Origin: Vibrio splendidus | GTDB lineage: Bacteria > Pseudomonadota > Gammaproteobacteria > Enterobacterales > Vibrionaceae | Assembly (NCBI RefSeq): GCF_001557875.1 | Contig: NZ_LNRF01000012.1 | Coordinates: 62,001-126,000 of the forward strand | Length of the DNA stretch: 64,000 nucleotides | Direction of reading: 5' to 3' | In this document: positions 43,616 through 52,125 of the stretch, one piece after another | Numbering within the stretch: the first letter of the stretch is position 1 | Layout: the number at the start of each line of letters is the position of its first letter | Notes under the pieces: generated by a model | Told to the model about the DNA's origin: nothing | What the model saw: only the letters and a program-made list of their open reading frames with translations | Database searches by the model: none | Program-made: the position numbers and the translations under genes

Positions 43616-45481
43616 ATGATGGATCGATTACGCGAAGGCGTGAATAGCATCGCGGTAAAAATTATCCTTGGGTTGATTATCCTGTCATTCGTATTCGCAG
43701 GTGTAGGCAGCTACATCACCGGTGGCGGTAACAACGCAGCAGCTAAAGTTGGCAACACAGAAATTGCTCGTGGTGAGTTCGAACAGGCTTACCAAAACGA
43801 ACGTAATCGCATGCAGTCTCAACTTGGCGATTACTTCGCTCAAATGCTTGCAGACCCTGCATACGTAGAGTCTTTCCGTAAATCAGTACTTGATCGCATG
43901 ATCAACGATGTACTGCTTGAGCAGCAAGCTGAGTCTTTAGGCCTACGAATCAGTGATTCTCAAATCCGTACAATGATTCTAGAAATGCCTCAGTTCCAAA
44001 CAGCTGGTCAATTCGACCAAGAAGTTTACCAATCGGCACTACGTCGTGCAGGTTTCAGCGCAGAGAGCTTCGCTGAATACATGCGTCGTGACCTAATGCG
44101 TAACCAGCTTGTGACTGCACTTCAAGGCAGTGAATTCGTTCTTCAAGGCGAAATCGATATTCAGAGCAAGCTTATCGCACAAACTCGTGACATTCGCACA
44201 GTGACACTGTCTGTTGCTGACCTAGCAAAAGGCATCGAGTTAACTGACGAGCAAATCGAACAGTACTACCAAGAGAACCCTGCGGCTTATACTCGTCCAG
44301 AGCAAGCTAAGGTTTCTTACATTGAGCTTTCTGCTGAAGCGCTTAAGTCTCAGCTTGAAGTAAGCGATGAAGAAGCACAGAAATACTACCAAGAGCACCT
44401 AGACAAATACTCAACTGAAGAGCAACGTAAAGTTAGCCACATCCTAGTTCAAGGCGATGACGAAGCGAAAGCTCAGTCTATCCTGGACGAGCTAAATGCA
44501 GGCGCTGATTTTGCTACGCTAGCGGAAGAGAAATCTGACGATTTCGGTAGTGCAGACGTTGGTGGTGACCTAGGTTGGATTGAGCGCGATGTGATGGACC
44601 CAGCATTCGAAGACGCGGCTTTCGCTCTTGAGAATATTGGTGACACGACTGGCCTAGTTAAATCTGATTTCGGCTACCACATCATCAAGCTAGACGAACT
44701 AAAAGCGTCTCAAGCTCAGCCTTACACTGAAGTAGCGGCAGAGATTAAGCAAGAGCTTCTAGACCAGCACGCTGTAGACCAGTTCTACGAGCAACAAACT
44801 GAGCTAGAAAAAGTAGCGTTTGAATTCCCAGATTCTCTAGATGATTCTGCAGAAGCTATCAATGCGAAGATCATAACAACAGATTTCATCTCTCAAATTG
44901 ACGCTCCAGAAGTTCTGATGACGCCTGCAGTTATGCAAGCTATCTTGAGCCCTGAAGTGAAAGAAGACGGTCTAAACTCTGAAGTTATCGAAGTGGCTCC
45001 TGAGCATGTAATCGTTGTTCGTGTAGAAGAGACTCGCGACGAGACAGTTCTTCCTCTAGCTGAAGTGAAAGATCAAGTTGTAGCTGCATTGTCTGCTGTA
45101 CAAGCTGAGCAACAAGCGGTTGAGCTAGGTGTTTCTCTAGTGAACGAACTTAAAGCTGGCAATGAAGCAGTTTTAGCGGACAACAACCTTGAGTTCACTG
45201 AACTTGAAACGATTGACCGTAACTCTCCATTAGCAGCATCTGTATTCGCTCTAGCGAAACCAGAAGCAGGCCAAGCTGTGTTCGGTCAATCTAAAGACCA
45301 AGACGGTAACATCGTTGTTGTTGAGCTTTCTAAAGTAACGGCTGAAATTAACCCAGCTTACAGCACTCAAATTGGTGCACAGTTGGAGCGAGTTGGCAAC
45401 CAACAAGATCTGACTAACGTATTAAACGTACTTCGTAAAAACGCAGACGTTGAATACTACGTAGTAGGCCAAGGTCAATAA
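43616..45481 (+). CDS. ppiD: Periplasmic chaperone / peptidyl-prolyl isomerase PpiD
   Basis: The 621-residue protein is anchored by one N-terminal membrane helix (VKIILGLIILSFVFAGVGSYI, about residues 15-35) with the rest in the periplasm. A SurA-N-like chaperone region (about 40-200) is followed by a parvulin-type domain (about 260-360; KVSHILVQ, GGDLGWIERDVMDPAFEDAAF, FGYHIIKLDE) and a further helical C-terminal region. It helps newly translocated proteins fold near the Sec machinery. The parvulin domain in E. coli PpiD is inactive or weak, and that may hold here. The gene has two ATGs in a row at the start and its own strong terminator. Confidence 0.95.
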   Translation: MMDRLREGVNSIAVKIILGLIILSFVFAGVGSYITGGGNNAAAKVGNTEIARGEFEQAYQNERNRMQSQLGDYFAQMLADPAYVESFRKSVLDRMINDVLLEQQAESLGLRISDSQIRTMILEMPQFQTAGQFDQEVYQSALRRAGFSAESFAEYMRRDLMRNQLVTALQGSEFVLQGEIDIQSKLIAQTRDIRTVTLSVADLAKGIELTDEQIEQYYQENPAAYTRPEQAKVSYIELSAEALKSQLEVSDEEAQKYYQEHLDKYSTEEQRKVSHILVQGDDEAKAQSILDELNAGADFATLAEEKSDDFGSADVGGDLGWIERDVMDPAFEDAAFALENIGDTTGLVKSDFGYHIIKLDELKASQAQPYTEVAAEIKQELLDQHAVDQFYEQQTELEKVAFEFPDSLDDSAEAINAKIITTDFISQIDAPEVLMTPAVMQAILSPEVKEDGLNSEVIEVAPEHVIVVRVEETRDETVLPLAEVKDQVVAALSAVQAEQQAVELGVSLVNELKAGNEAVLADNNLEFTELETIDRNSPLAASVFALAKPEAGQAVFGQSKDQDGNIVVVELSKVTAEINPAYSTQIGAQLERVGNQQDLTNVLNVLRKNADVEYYVVGQGQ

Positions 45482-45561
45482 TCATCAATTGTCTCGCAAG
45501 TTAAGCCACAAAGCAGATTTGTGAGCCAACAAACAAACTGATGAAAACAAGATGTATAACG

Positions 45562-45594
45562 AAGCGGGTCACTTAGGTGACCCGCTTTATTTTT
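45562..45594 (+). terminator. Intrinsic terminator of ppiD
   Basis: AAGCGGGTCAC pairs perfectly with GTGACCCGCTT (11 bp, loop TTAG), followed by TATTTTTG. Confidence 0.93.
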
Positions 45595-45661
45595 GTCTGG
45601 TGATTGTGTTATCTAGCGCGGCAAATGCATAAGTTACCTTTTTTGCACAAAGGAACGATTT

Positions 45662-45961
45662 ATGCGCACGATATATTCAACACTACTTCTTTCATTTCTG
45701 ATGCTCTTAAGCCCTGCAGTGTTTGCAGATAGCCCAACTAAGGCTGAGCTTTACGATGGCATTGAGATTACGGTTAACATCAATACCGCGACAGCAGAAG
45801 AGTTATCAGCACTACTGGTTGGTGTGGGTGACAAAAAAGCTCAAGAGATTGTCGACTACAGAGAGCAGAACGGTGCGTTTACAACTGCTGATGACTTGGC
45901 GAGTGTCAAAGGGATAGGTGAAGCGACAGTTAAAAAGAACCGCGAAAGAATTCAACTTTGA
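45662..45961 (+). CDS. ComEA-like helix-hairpin-helix DNA-binding protein
   Basis: The 99-residue protein has a signal peptide (about 1-22, ending AVFA) and a C-terminal pair of helix-hairpin-helix motifs: VNINTATAEELSALLVGVGDKKAQEIVDYR and FTTADDLASVKGIGEATVKKNRERI. This is the ComEA fold, which in competent Vibrio binds incoming DNA in the periplasm and pulls it across the outer membrane. Single-module proteins like this (YbaV in E. coli) also occur in non-competent species, so the DNA-uptake role is likely but not proven. AAGGA lies before the ATG. Its last 10 bases overlap the end of the convergent rhombosortase gene. Confidence 0.85.
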   Translation: MRTIYSTLLLSFLMLLSPAVFADSPTKAELYDGIEITVNINTATAEELSALLVGVGDKKAQEIVDYREQNGAFTTADDLASVKGIGEATVKKNRERIQL

Positions 45962-46500
45962 TCCGTTTCTTTATTGGTTAGGTATAAAACGATAGCTATG
46001 AAGCCCCCGGCCAGTGCACCTGCTAGGTGGGCTTCAATCGCGACACGAGCGTTAATCAGTTCACCAGTCGTACTAGAAGGACCAATAAGCTGCTCCCAAG
46101 CGACTTTAGTGACTAATCCCAATACTAATAGCCAACTAGATTTCCTGCCGTTTAAAGCCTCTTTGAGCGCGAATAAGCCAAACAACCCATGCAAAGTGCC
46201 AGATAGGCCAACATAGATCTGAATACTCGAAGATAATAGAGCGACGCCAGTCGCTAAACTAATCACAAGCAAAGCTGCAACAAGCTGTTTTTTGCTCGGT
46301 TGAAACAGATAGCTGATGATCCACAAGCCTGCTAGATTCATCAGAAGGTGTGAGTAGTTGGTATGTGAAAAGTTTCCTGTTAGGATTCGCCACCATTGCC
46401 CCTCGGCAATCGCATTGCTATCCCAAACGACCCAAGCTTGTATTGGCTCAAGTTGGAATAAGACGCATAAAAGTGAAGTGAAAATTAAAACAGGGTACAC
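45952..46500 (-). CDS. rrtA: Rhombosortase (rhomboid-family intramembrane protease)
   Basis: The product (182 residues from the start chosen here) is a multi-helix membrane serine protease. The catalytic serine lies in GLSGTLHGLFGLFAL and the histidine in AIEAHLAGALAGG. LTGNFSHTNYSHLLMNLAGLW is the rhomboid's conserved histidine-rich helix. Rhombosortases cleave secreted proteins carrying a GlyGly-CTERM tail; no such substrate is encoded in this window. The open frame runs to 46611, but that part overlaps tapT. The GTG at 46500 follows a GGA six bases earlier and begins the expected YPVLIFTSLLC helix. The start is therefore tentative, and it lies only 9 bases from the divergent tapT start. 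Confidence 0.8.
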   Translation of the reverse strand: MYPVLIFTSLLCVLFQLEPIQAWVVWDSNAIAEGQWWRILTGNFSHTNYSHLLMNLAGLWIISYLFQPSKKQLVAALLVISLATGVALLSSSIQIYVGLSGTLHGLFGLFALKEALNGRKSSWLLVLGLVTKVAWEQLIGPSSTTGELINARVAIEAHLAGALAGGFIAIVLYLTNKETDQS

Positions 46501-46509
46501 ATTAAATCC

Positions 46510-47109
46510 ATGTCTCGTTATTGCCCCCAATGCAGCAAGGCTTTGAAAGCTTGTATTTGTCAGTGGATTACACCACTCGAATCGAATGTTGAGCTTATCA
46601 TTCTTCAGCACCCATCAGAAGAGCATCGTCCGATGGGAACTGCGCGTATTCTCTCGTTATCTTTAAGTAATAGCGTGACGTTTGTCGGTGAAGACTTTTC
46701 AGACAATGAACAACTCAACGCATTACTGGCCGATGAACAGTACCAACATGTGATTTTATACCCAAGTGAAAACTCTGTGTCTGTTGAGTCGGCAACATAC
46801 CCAAGCAAGAAGCTACGTGTGATTTTATTGGATGGGACGTGGAAGAAAGCATTCAAGATGTGGCAAGTGTCGAGTAACTTGCATGCGTTGAACACGGTCC
46901 ACTTACCAAAAGATCTCAAGGGTAATTATCGAATTCGCAAAGCACCCAGTGAAAACAGCCTTTCAACAGTTGAAGCGGGCTCTCATTTGCTTAGCTTGTT
47001 AGAGCGTGATGGCGACTTTAGCCCGTTGCTAACGGCATTTGACCAAATGATTCAGTTTCAAATCAATCAAATGCCGCCAGGCGTATTTGAGAAAAACTAC
47101 TTAGATTAA
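46510..47109 (+). CDS. tapT: tRNA-uridine aminocarboxypropyltransferase (DTW domain)
   Basis: This 199-residue protein belongs to the DTW family (E. coli YfiP/TapT), which transfers the 3-amino-3-carboxypropyl group from S-adenosylmethionine to U47 of tRNA. The N-terminal zinc-binding cysteines (RYCPQCSKALKACICQW) are present. The family's name motif appears as LLDGTWKKAFKMW (about residues 105-117), with G replacing nothing in the D-x-T-W pattern (D-G-T-W). KLRVILLDG precedes it and YRIRKAP follows. No clear ribosome-binding site is visible close to the ATG. It is divergent from the rhombosortase gene and convergent with the dGTPase gene. Confidence 0.88.
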   Translation: MSRYCPQCSKALKACICQWITPLESNVELIILQHPSEEHRPMGTARILSLSLSNSVTFVGEDFSDNEQLNALLADEQYQHVILYPSENSVSVESATYPSKKLRVILLDGTWKKAFKMWQVSSNLHALNTVHLPKDLKGNYRIRKAPSENSLSTVEAGSHLLSLLERDGDFSPLLTAFDQMIQFQINQMPPGVFEKNYLD

Positions 47110-47135
47110 AGCGTTTGAGTAGAGTGAGGCAGGAG

Positions 47136-48479
47136 TTAAAACTCGGTATGAGCCGAGAACAGTTGCTGATGCATTTTCTGCGCAAGATCATCAGTCATTG
47201 ATGAAATGTAATCCGCTATCACGCGCATCTTTCTTGATTCATCTTGATGCTGTAGCCATTGCTTCTTGATTGGCAGTGGCAACAAGCGTTCAGGATCCGC
47301 ACTGAATGCTTCAAACATATCCATGATGATCTGCTGGCCTTTGTATTCGATGACTTGAACCTGAGGCACTTGAATCACGAACTCGCTGACAAAGTGTTTC
47401 AATTTATCGAGCGTGCCGTCCATGCTAGGTTCAAGCACCGCATTGTAAGCCAACAGCACACTCTCAAAGCTAGCATCTACTCGCTTGATAGAGATACTGG
47501 TCAGCAGTGCGTTGACGATTCCACCAATCGCATCTTTTCGACGATACTGTTCACCAGAGAACAGCATCTCTGTAATTGAATCTAAGTGTTCACAAATCCA
47601 AGGGTCGGCCATCTCTTTCAGTTGAGGGTAAGCCGATTCGACCCACTGAGCTTTGGTCACAGATCCAAGCACAATCGCATCTTCTAAATCGTGCACGCCA
47701 TACGCGATGTCATCAGCAAGCTCCATTATCGAACAATCAAGCGACTTAAATTTGGTCTTATTGTGTTCAAGTGGCTCGGTATGCGTTTTTCTTTTCTGTT
47801 TTAGAAGCTGTTGGTCGCTGCTTGAAAGCGGCTCCAGTACCCAGTTAAACAGTTCTTCATCATGATCGTAGATGCCTTTTGCTGGCATCCAATCTTTGGC
47901 TCGGAGTTGTCGTTGATGCTTAACGGGCTCAGACTGCAATTTAGCTTGAACCTCACTAAGCAGAGAAGGGTACTTAATCAGACCTAACAAAGTGCGTCGA
48001 GATAGGTTCATTCCGTGATGTTCAGTGTAAGGTTCTAGCTGTGTGACAATACGAAACGTTTGAGCGTTGCCTTCAAAGCCACCGTGGCCGCGCATCATGT
48101 AGTTGAGTGCGACTTCGCCGCCATGTCCGTATGGCGGATGACCGATGTCGTGAGCCAAACACAGTGAATCAATCAAGCTATCTGAGGGTAATAGGTCTCG
48201 AAACTCGGGTTGCTTTTTCTTCAGTTGAGCAACGATACCTGTGCCAAGCTGAGCGGCCTCAAGAGAGTGAGTAAGGCGTGTTCGATGAAAGTCATTCACC
48301 ATGGTGCCATGAATCTGGGTTTTCGCTTGTAAGCGACGAAAAGCAGCAGAGTGAAGCACGCGCGCACGGTCACGTTGATATGGGCTACGGTGATCATCAC
48401 GTCTTATTTTATGTTCATCGTCATTTCGATGCTGCCATTCTTGTTCGAGTACAAAGGGTGGTTCGAGTAGAGAATTCAA
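47136..48479 (-). CDS. dgt: dGTPase-family HD-domain triphosphohydrolase
   Basis: The 447-residue protein hydrolyses deoxynucleoside triphosphates, dGTP in the best-known members. The HD metal site is visible: FHRTRLTHSLEAAQLG (about 63-78), LAHDIGHPPYGHGGE (about 107-121, the HD pair) and MELADDIAYGVHDLEDA (about 252-268). The N-terminal DDHRSPYQRDRARVLHSAAFRRLQAKTQ signature is typical. Relatives of this gene deplete dNTPs during phage infection, so a defensive role is possible. The frame has no ATG start. A TTG at 48479 has AGGTG five bases upstream; a TTG at 48494 lacks a ribosome-binding site. Low-efficiency starts may keep the level low. Confidence 0.86.
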   Translation of the reverse strand: MNSLLEPPFVLEQEWQHRNDDEHKIRRDDHRSPYQRDRARVLHSAAFRRLQAKTQIHGTMVNDFHRTRLTHSLEAAQLGTGIVAQLKKKQPEFRDLLPSDSLIDSLCLAHDIGHPPYGHGGEVALNYMMRGHGGFEGNAQTFRIVTQLEPYTEHHGMNLSRRTLLGLIKYPSLLSEVQAKLQSEPVKHQRQLRAKDWMPAKGIYDHDEELFNWVLEPLSSSDQQLLKQKRKTHTEPLEHNKTKFKSLDCSIMELADDIAYGVHDLEDAIVLGSVTKAQWVESAYPQLKEMADPWICEHLDSITEMLFSGEQYRRKDAIGGIVNALLTSISIKRVDASFESVLLAYNAVLEPSMDGTLDKLKHFVSEFVIQVPQVQVIEYKGQQIIMDMFEAFSADPERLLPLPIKKQWLQHQDESRKMRVIADYISSMTDDLAQKMHQQLFSAHTEF

Positions 48480-48534
48480 AATAGCACCTATCAAATTGAT
48501 TTTATTTAGCTAATTAAAAACAACTTATACCCAG

Positions 48535-49119
48535 CTAGCTTATCTCGTCTAGTGATAATTCAAAGCTTGGCGCAAATGTGGTGAGAAAGTAGTCCATTTC
48601 TGGGCTTTTGCGTTGTTCGAGTGTCTCTTCCAGTCGGCGCTTGGCTTGCTCGTATTCATGATTGCCCGCACTGAGCTCTTCCAAGCATTTTAGGTACGCA
48701 CAGATGGTGTCGGCCTGCTTGACGATACTTTGCTCTTCTTTACTCGCTGTTCCAGATATTAAAAATGGGGCGAAGTCGTCTCGGAACTCCTCTGGCAACA
48801 TAGAGAGCAGTCTTTGCTCTGCTGCGGCTTCTATCTTCTTATACTCTTGGGCGATGTCTGGGTTGTAGTATTTAACCGGAGTTGGCAAATCTCCAGTCAG
48901 TACCTCACTGGTATCGTGGTACATGCCGAGCAGAGCAATGTGTTCAGGGTTGAGCCGGCCATCAAACTTCTTGTTTTTGATAAGTGCCAAGGCATGGGCC
49001 ACGAAAGCAACCTGTAGGCTATGTTCTGAGATGTTCTCGCTTGAGACAGATCGCATCAGAGGCCAGCGTTGAATTAGTTTCATACGTGCGAGATGGGCAA
49101 AGAAATGGCTTTGTTTCAT
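48535..49119 (-). CDS. yfbR: 5'-deoxynucleotidase YfbR
   Basis: This 194-residue HD-domain phosphatase removes the phosphate from deoxyribonucleoside 5'-monophosphates. The metal-binding residues are visible in SENISEHSLQVAFVAHAL (about residues 28-45) and LGMYHDTSEVLTGDLPTPVKY (about 63-83), with the distal QADTICAYLKCLEE. The start at 49119 (MKQSHFFAHLARMKLIQRW) has AGGA nearby and matches the family's N-terminus; the 34 extra codons upstream are Cys-rich and run toward the alaA terminator, so I exclude them. Gene neighbours alaA and the dGTPase are both on the same strand. Confidence 0.93.
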   Translation of the reverse strand: MKQSHFFAHLARMKLIQRWPLMRSVSSENISEHSLQVAFVAHALALIKNKKFDGRLNPEHIALLGMYHDTSEVLTGDLPTPVKYYNPDIAQEYKKIEAAAEQRLLSMLPEEFRDDFAPFLISGTASKEEQSIVKQADTICAYLKCLEELSAGNHEYEQAKRRLEETLEQRKSPEMDYFLTTFAPSFELSLDEIS

Positions 49120-49186
49120 AAGAGTCCTTTCTAAAAAATACTCCACTCGTATTTTGTGTTCACACGGGCATACGAGACAGCGGATA

Positions 49187-49211
49187 CAAAAAAGGCTCCT
49201 AAACAGGAGCC
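49187..49211 (-). terminator. Intrinsic terminator of alaA
   Basis: On the minus strand GGCTCCT-GTTT-AGGAGCC is followed by TTTTTTG. It lies about 78 bases past the alaA stop and before the yfbR gene. Confidence 0.88.
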
Positions 49212-49288
49212 CTTTAAGCATAGAAGTGATTGATTACAAGTTAAAGTCTTTTAAAACAGCTAATTGTAGCCATCCTTCTTTGTGCTAG

Positions 49289-50521
49289 TTAACCTTCGAT
49301 GAGGTCGTCTTGGCTGTAGGTCTGTAAGAAGCGCTCTAGGCGACCAATCGCGATTTCTAGATCCTCGATGTGCGGCAGAGTCACGATGCGGAAGTGATCC
49401 GGTTTTGGCCAGTTGAAGCCCGTACCTTGAACCAGCAGCACCTTCTCTTGCTTAAGGAAATCGAGCACAAATTTTTGATCGTCTTTGATGTTATACATCT
49501 TGGTGTCGATCTTAGGGAACAGGTACATTGCGCCTTTCGGTTTCACACAAGAAACGCCAGGGATCTTGTTGATCAGTTCCCATGCACGGTCACGCTGCTC
49601 AAGCAGTCGACCGCCTGGAAGAATCAGCTCATTGATACTCTGATAGCCACCGAGTGCGGTTTGGATAGCGTGTTGCATCGGAACGTTGGCGCACAAACGC
49701 ATTGAGGCCAGCATTTCTAGTCCTTCAACGTAGCCTTTTGCTAGGTGTTTAGGGCCTGTTAAGAACATCCAACCACCACGGAAACCACATACACGGTAAG
49801 CTTTAGATAGGCCGTTGAACGTGACCATTAGTACGTCTTCAGCAAGTGTTGCCACTGAAGTGTGTACCGCACCGTCGTACAGTACTTTGTCGTAGATTTC
49901 ATCGGCGAAGATGATTAGGCCGTGTTCACGTGCAATCTCGACAACTTGCAGTAGGAAATCACGGCTGTAAACCGCACCTGTAGGGTTGTTCGGGTTGATA
50001 AGAACGATGCCGCGCGTCTTCGGTGAGATCTTCGCGCGCATGTCGTCTAGATCTGGATACCAATCAGCATCTTCATCACACATGTAGTGAACCGGTGTGC
50101 CACCAGAAAGCGCAACAGACGCTGTCCATAGTGGGTAGTCCGGAGCGGGAACTAAGATTTCATCACCATTATCCAGTAGCGCCTGCATAGACATAACGAT
50201 AAGCTCTGATGCGCCGTTACCAATGTAAACGTCTTCTACATCAAGATTACGTAGGCCTTTTTTCTGGTAGTGCTGAACAACCGCTTTACGGGCTGAATAG
50301 ATGCCTTTTGAGTCGCAGTAACCTTGAGATGTCGGTAGGTTACGGATTACGTCAACAAGGATTTCATCAGGGGCGTCAAAACCAAATGGGGCGGGGTTAC
50401 CAATATTAAGCTTCAGTATTTTATGCCCTTCTTCTTCCATGCGCTTAGCATGTTTGAGTACAGGCCCCCTGATTTCGTAGCATACGCTGTTGAGTTTTGA
50501 CGACATCCCGATATTTTGCAT
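49289..50521 (-). CDS. alaA: Alanine transaminase AlaA
   Basis: This 410-residue PLP enzyme makes alanine from pyruvate and glutamate. The class-I aminotransferase features are clear: LKLNIGNPAPFGF (about 36-48), INPNNPTGAVYS (about 175-186), IFADEIYDKVLYDG, and the PLP lysine K240 in NGLSKAYRVCGFRGGWM. The start has AGGA eight bases upstream. It is divergent from menF. A 15-base palindrome (TACTTTA-T-TAAAGTA) lies 27 bases before its start, in the position of an operator or promoter element. A terminator follows the gene. Confidence 0.95.
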   Translation of the reverse strand: MQNIGMSSKLNSVCYEIRGPVLKHAKRMEEEGHKILKLNIGNPAPFGFDAPDEILVDVIRNLPTSQGYCDSKGIYSARKAVVQHYQKKGLRNLDVEDVYIGNGASELIVMSMQALLDNGDEILVPAPDYPLWTASVALSGGTPVHYMCDEDADWYPDLDDMRAKISPKTRGIVLINPNNPTGAVYSRDFLLQVVEIAREHGLIIFADEIYDKVLYDGAVHTSVATLAEDVLMVTFNGLSKAYRVCGFRGGWMFLTGPKHLAKGYVEGLEMLASMRLCANVPMQHAIQTALGGYQSINELILPGGRLLEQRDRAWELINKIPGVSCVKPKGAMYLFPKIDTKMYNIKDDQKFVLDFLKQEKVLLVQGTGFNWPKPDHFRIVTLPHIEDLEIAIGRLERFLQTYSQDDLIEG

Positions 50522-50547
50522 TGCCGATTTCCTGAAATTAATTTAAA

Positions 50548-50562
50548 TACTTTATTAAAGTA
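50548..50562. promoter_or_regulatory. Palindrome upstream of alaA
   Basis: TACTTTA-T-TAAAGTA is a perfect 7+1+7 palindrome, 27 bases before the alaA start codon, in an AT-rich region. Its binding protein is unknown to me. Confidence 0.35.
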
Positions 50563-50745
50563 CCGCAAAATGGCGTTTGATAGAATAAAAATCTGATGAA
50601 TGTCGCATTTCAGTGTCACGTTTAGCCTTTTTGTTGTCACTCTTTTCTAAATTTTAATTAATAGCTTTGTTGGTTATTGGCTAAGATGAATAAAGGGGCG
50701 GGATCGCTTAAAATCACAGGAATGTTGAAAAGATATAGTACATTC

Positions 50746-50774
50746 TTGATCTAAGTGGGTACTGCCCATAAAGT
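50746..50774 (+). promoter_or_regulatory. Candidate sigma-70 promoter of the men operon
   Basis: TTGATC and TAAAGT are separated by 17 bases, about 44 bases before the menF start. Both hexamers are moderate matches to the consensus. The spacer contains a short TGGG-TACTG-CCCA inverted repeat. Confidence 0.45.
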
Positions 50775-50817
50775 ATCAAACTAATATAATAATAATTTAG
50801 ATGTGAACGAGGTCGAT

Positions 50818-52125
50818 TTGTCACATTTCCAACAAACTATCTCCGCTTTGATTGAGCGAGTACAAAATGCCCAAACAAGCGAAGTTCGTTGTGTTGAAGT
50901 TCTAACGCAAAAACCATCGTTTGCATTTATTGAATGGCTTCATGCTCAACCGCTCTTTCCTAAGTTCTACTGGCAGTCACGCGACACTCGTGAAGAGGTG
51001 GTTGCGCTCGGACAGTTACATACGTTTTCAGACCCGGCACCCGCATACGCGATTCTTGGTGAAGACCAACGAATCTGGGGTGGACGCTCGTTTGACGGGC
51101 ACACCGCAAAGAACCGTCGTTGCATGGAGTCGTTTTTCTTCCTTCCTCAGGTTGAATTGATCCGATTTGACAATACTTGGTCGCTGGCAGTTAACTTGTC
51201 CCCTGATCGCGTTTCTTCTATTAATGCTCTGAATAAGCTTTCTGTGGAAGCGGCGATATTGGCGCCTTTGTCTGCCCATATTGAACAGATCAATCACGTT
51301 CCAGAAAGAGAACAGTGGGGCAACCTTGTCGATAAAGTGCTGCAAGGCATTAGCGACGAAGAGTATAAAAAAGTCGTTTTAGCGCGAAAAACCACATTGC
51401 AACTCGATGCGCCTATTTGTGCAGCTCAATTACTTAAAGCCAGCTATCTGCAAAATCACCACAGTTTCCACTTTATGTTGGTGCTGGATTCTAAACACAG
51501 TTTCATTGGTTCGACACCAGAGCGCTTATATAGCCGACATGGTACTGAGCTCGATACCGAAGCGCTTGCTGGAACCATTGGTCGCGGAGAGAACGCAACT
51601 GAGGATATGGAACTGGCCAACTGGCTTTCTCAAGACAGCAAAAACCTCAACGAGAACCAGTATGTAGTCGACGACATCATTGAGCGTCTCACTCCTCATT
51701 CTCAAACGGTCCATGTTGAAAAGGATGCGCGTCTAGTGCGCTTGCGTAAGGTGCAACATCTTAAGCGCAATATCCATGCTCAGCTTAATACTGGTGTTAA
51801 TGGTGTGCAGTTACTTGCTGCATTACAGCCAACTGCTGCGGTGGCGGGTTTGCCACGTAAAGAAGCGATGGATTTCATTCTTGAACACGAACCGTTTGCT
51901 CGAGGTTGGTATGCAGGCTCTGTGGGCTATATCAGCCATCAGCGAGCTGAATTCTGCGTAGCGATTCGAAGCGCCTTGATTGTAAATGATCAAGTACAAC
52001 TGTTTGCTGGCGCGGGTATCGTGCCGGGATCGGTTGCCGAACATGAGTGGCAAGAGCTGAACAAGAAGATGTCTACTCTGCTCAGTCTCATTTCTGATCA
52101 CCCACCATTGGGTGTCGCGTCATGA
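50818..52125 (+). CDS. menF: Isochorismate synthase MenF
   Basis: The 435-residue chorismate-utilising enzyme turns chorismate into isochorismate, the first step of menaquinone synthesis. The C-terminal two-thirds carry the family motifs: YKKVVLARKTTLQL (about 181-194), FIGSTPERLYSRHGTELDTEALAGTIGRG, SKNLNENQYVVDDI, HLKRNIHAQL, LQPTAAVAGLPRKEA and YAGSVGYI. I chose the TTG at 50818, which has GAGG five bases upstream; a GTG five codons earlier has no ribosome-binding site. Its stop overlaps the menD start by 4 bases, suggesting coupling. Confidence 0.93.
   Translation: MSHFQQTISALIERVQNAQTSEVRCVEVLTQKPSFAFIEWLHAQPLFPKFYWQSRDTREEVVALGQLHTFSDPAPAYAILGEDQRIWGGRSFDGHTAKNRRCMESFFFLPQVELIRFDNTWSLAVNLSPDRVSSINALNKLSVEAAILAPLSAHIEQINHVPEREQWGNLVDKVLQGISDEEYKKVVLARKTTLQLDAPICAAQLLKASYLQNHHSFHFMLVLDSKHSFIGSTPERLYSRHGTELDTEALAGTIGRGENATEDMELANWLSQDSKNLNENQYVVDDIIERLTPHSQTVHVEKDARLVRLRKVQHLKRNIHAQLNTGVNGVQLLAALQPTAAVAGLPRKEAMDFILEHEPFARGWYAGSVGYISHQRAEFCVAIRSALIVNDQVQLFAGAGIVPGSVAEHEWQELNKKMSTLLSLISDHPPLGVAS

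Noticed and set aside
46501..46611. Longer rrtA start at 46611
   Set aside because: It would overlap the first 100 bases of tapT, encodes a polar stretch unlike rhombosortases, and has a less convincing start region than the GTG at 46500.
49120..49221. 34 extra codons at the start of yfbR
   Set aside because: They overlap the alaA terminator, are cysteine-rich and do not resemble the family; the ATG at 49119 has AGGA ahead.
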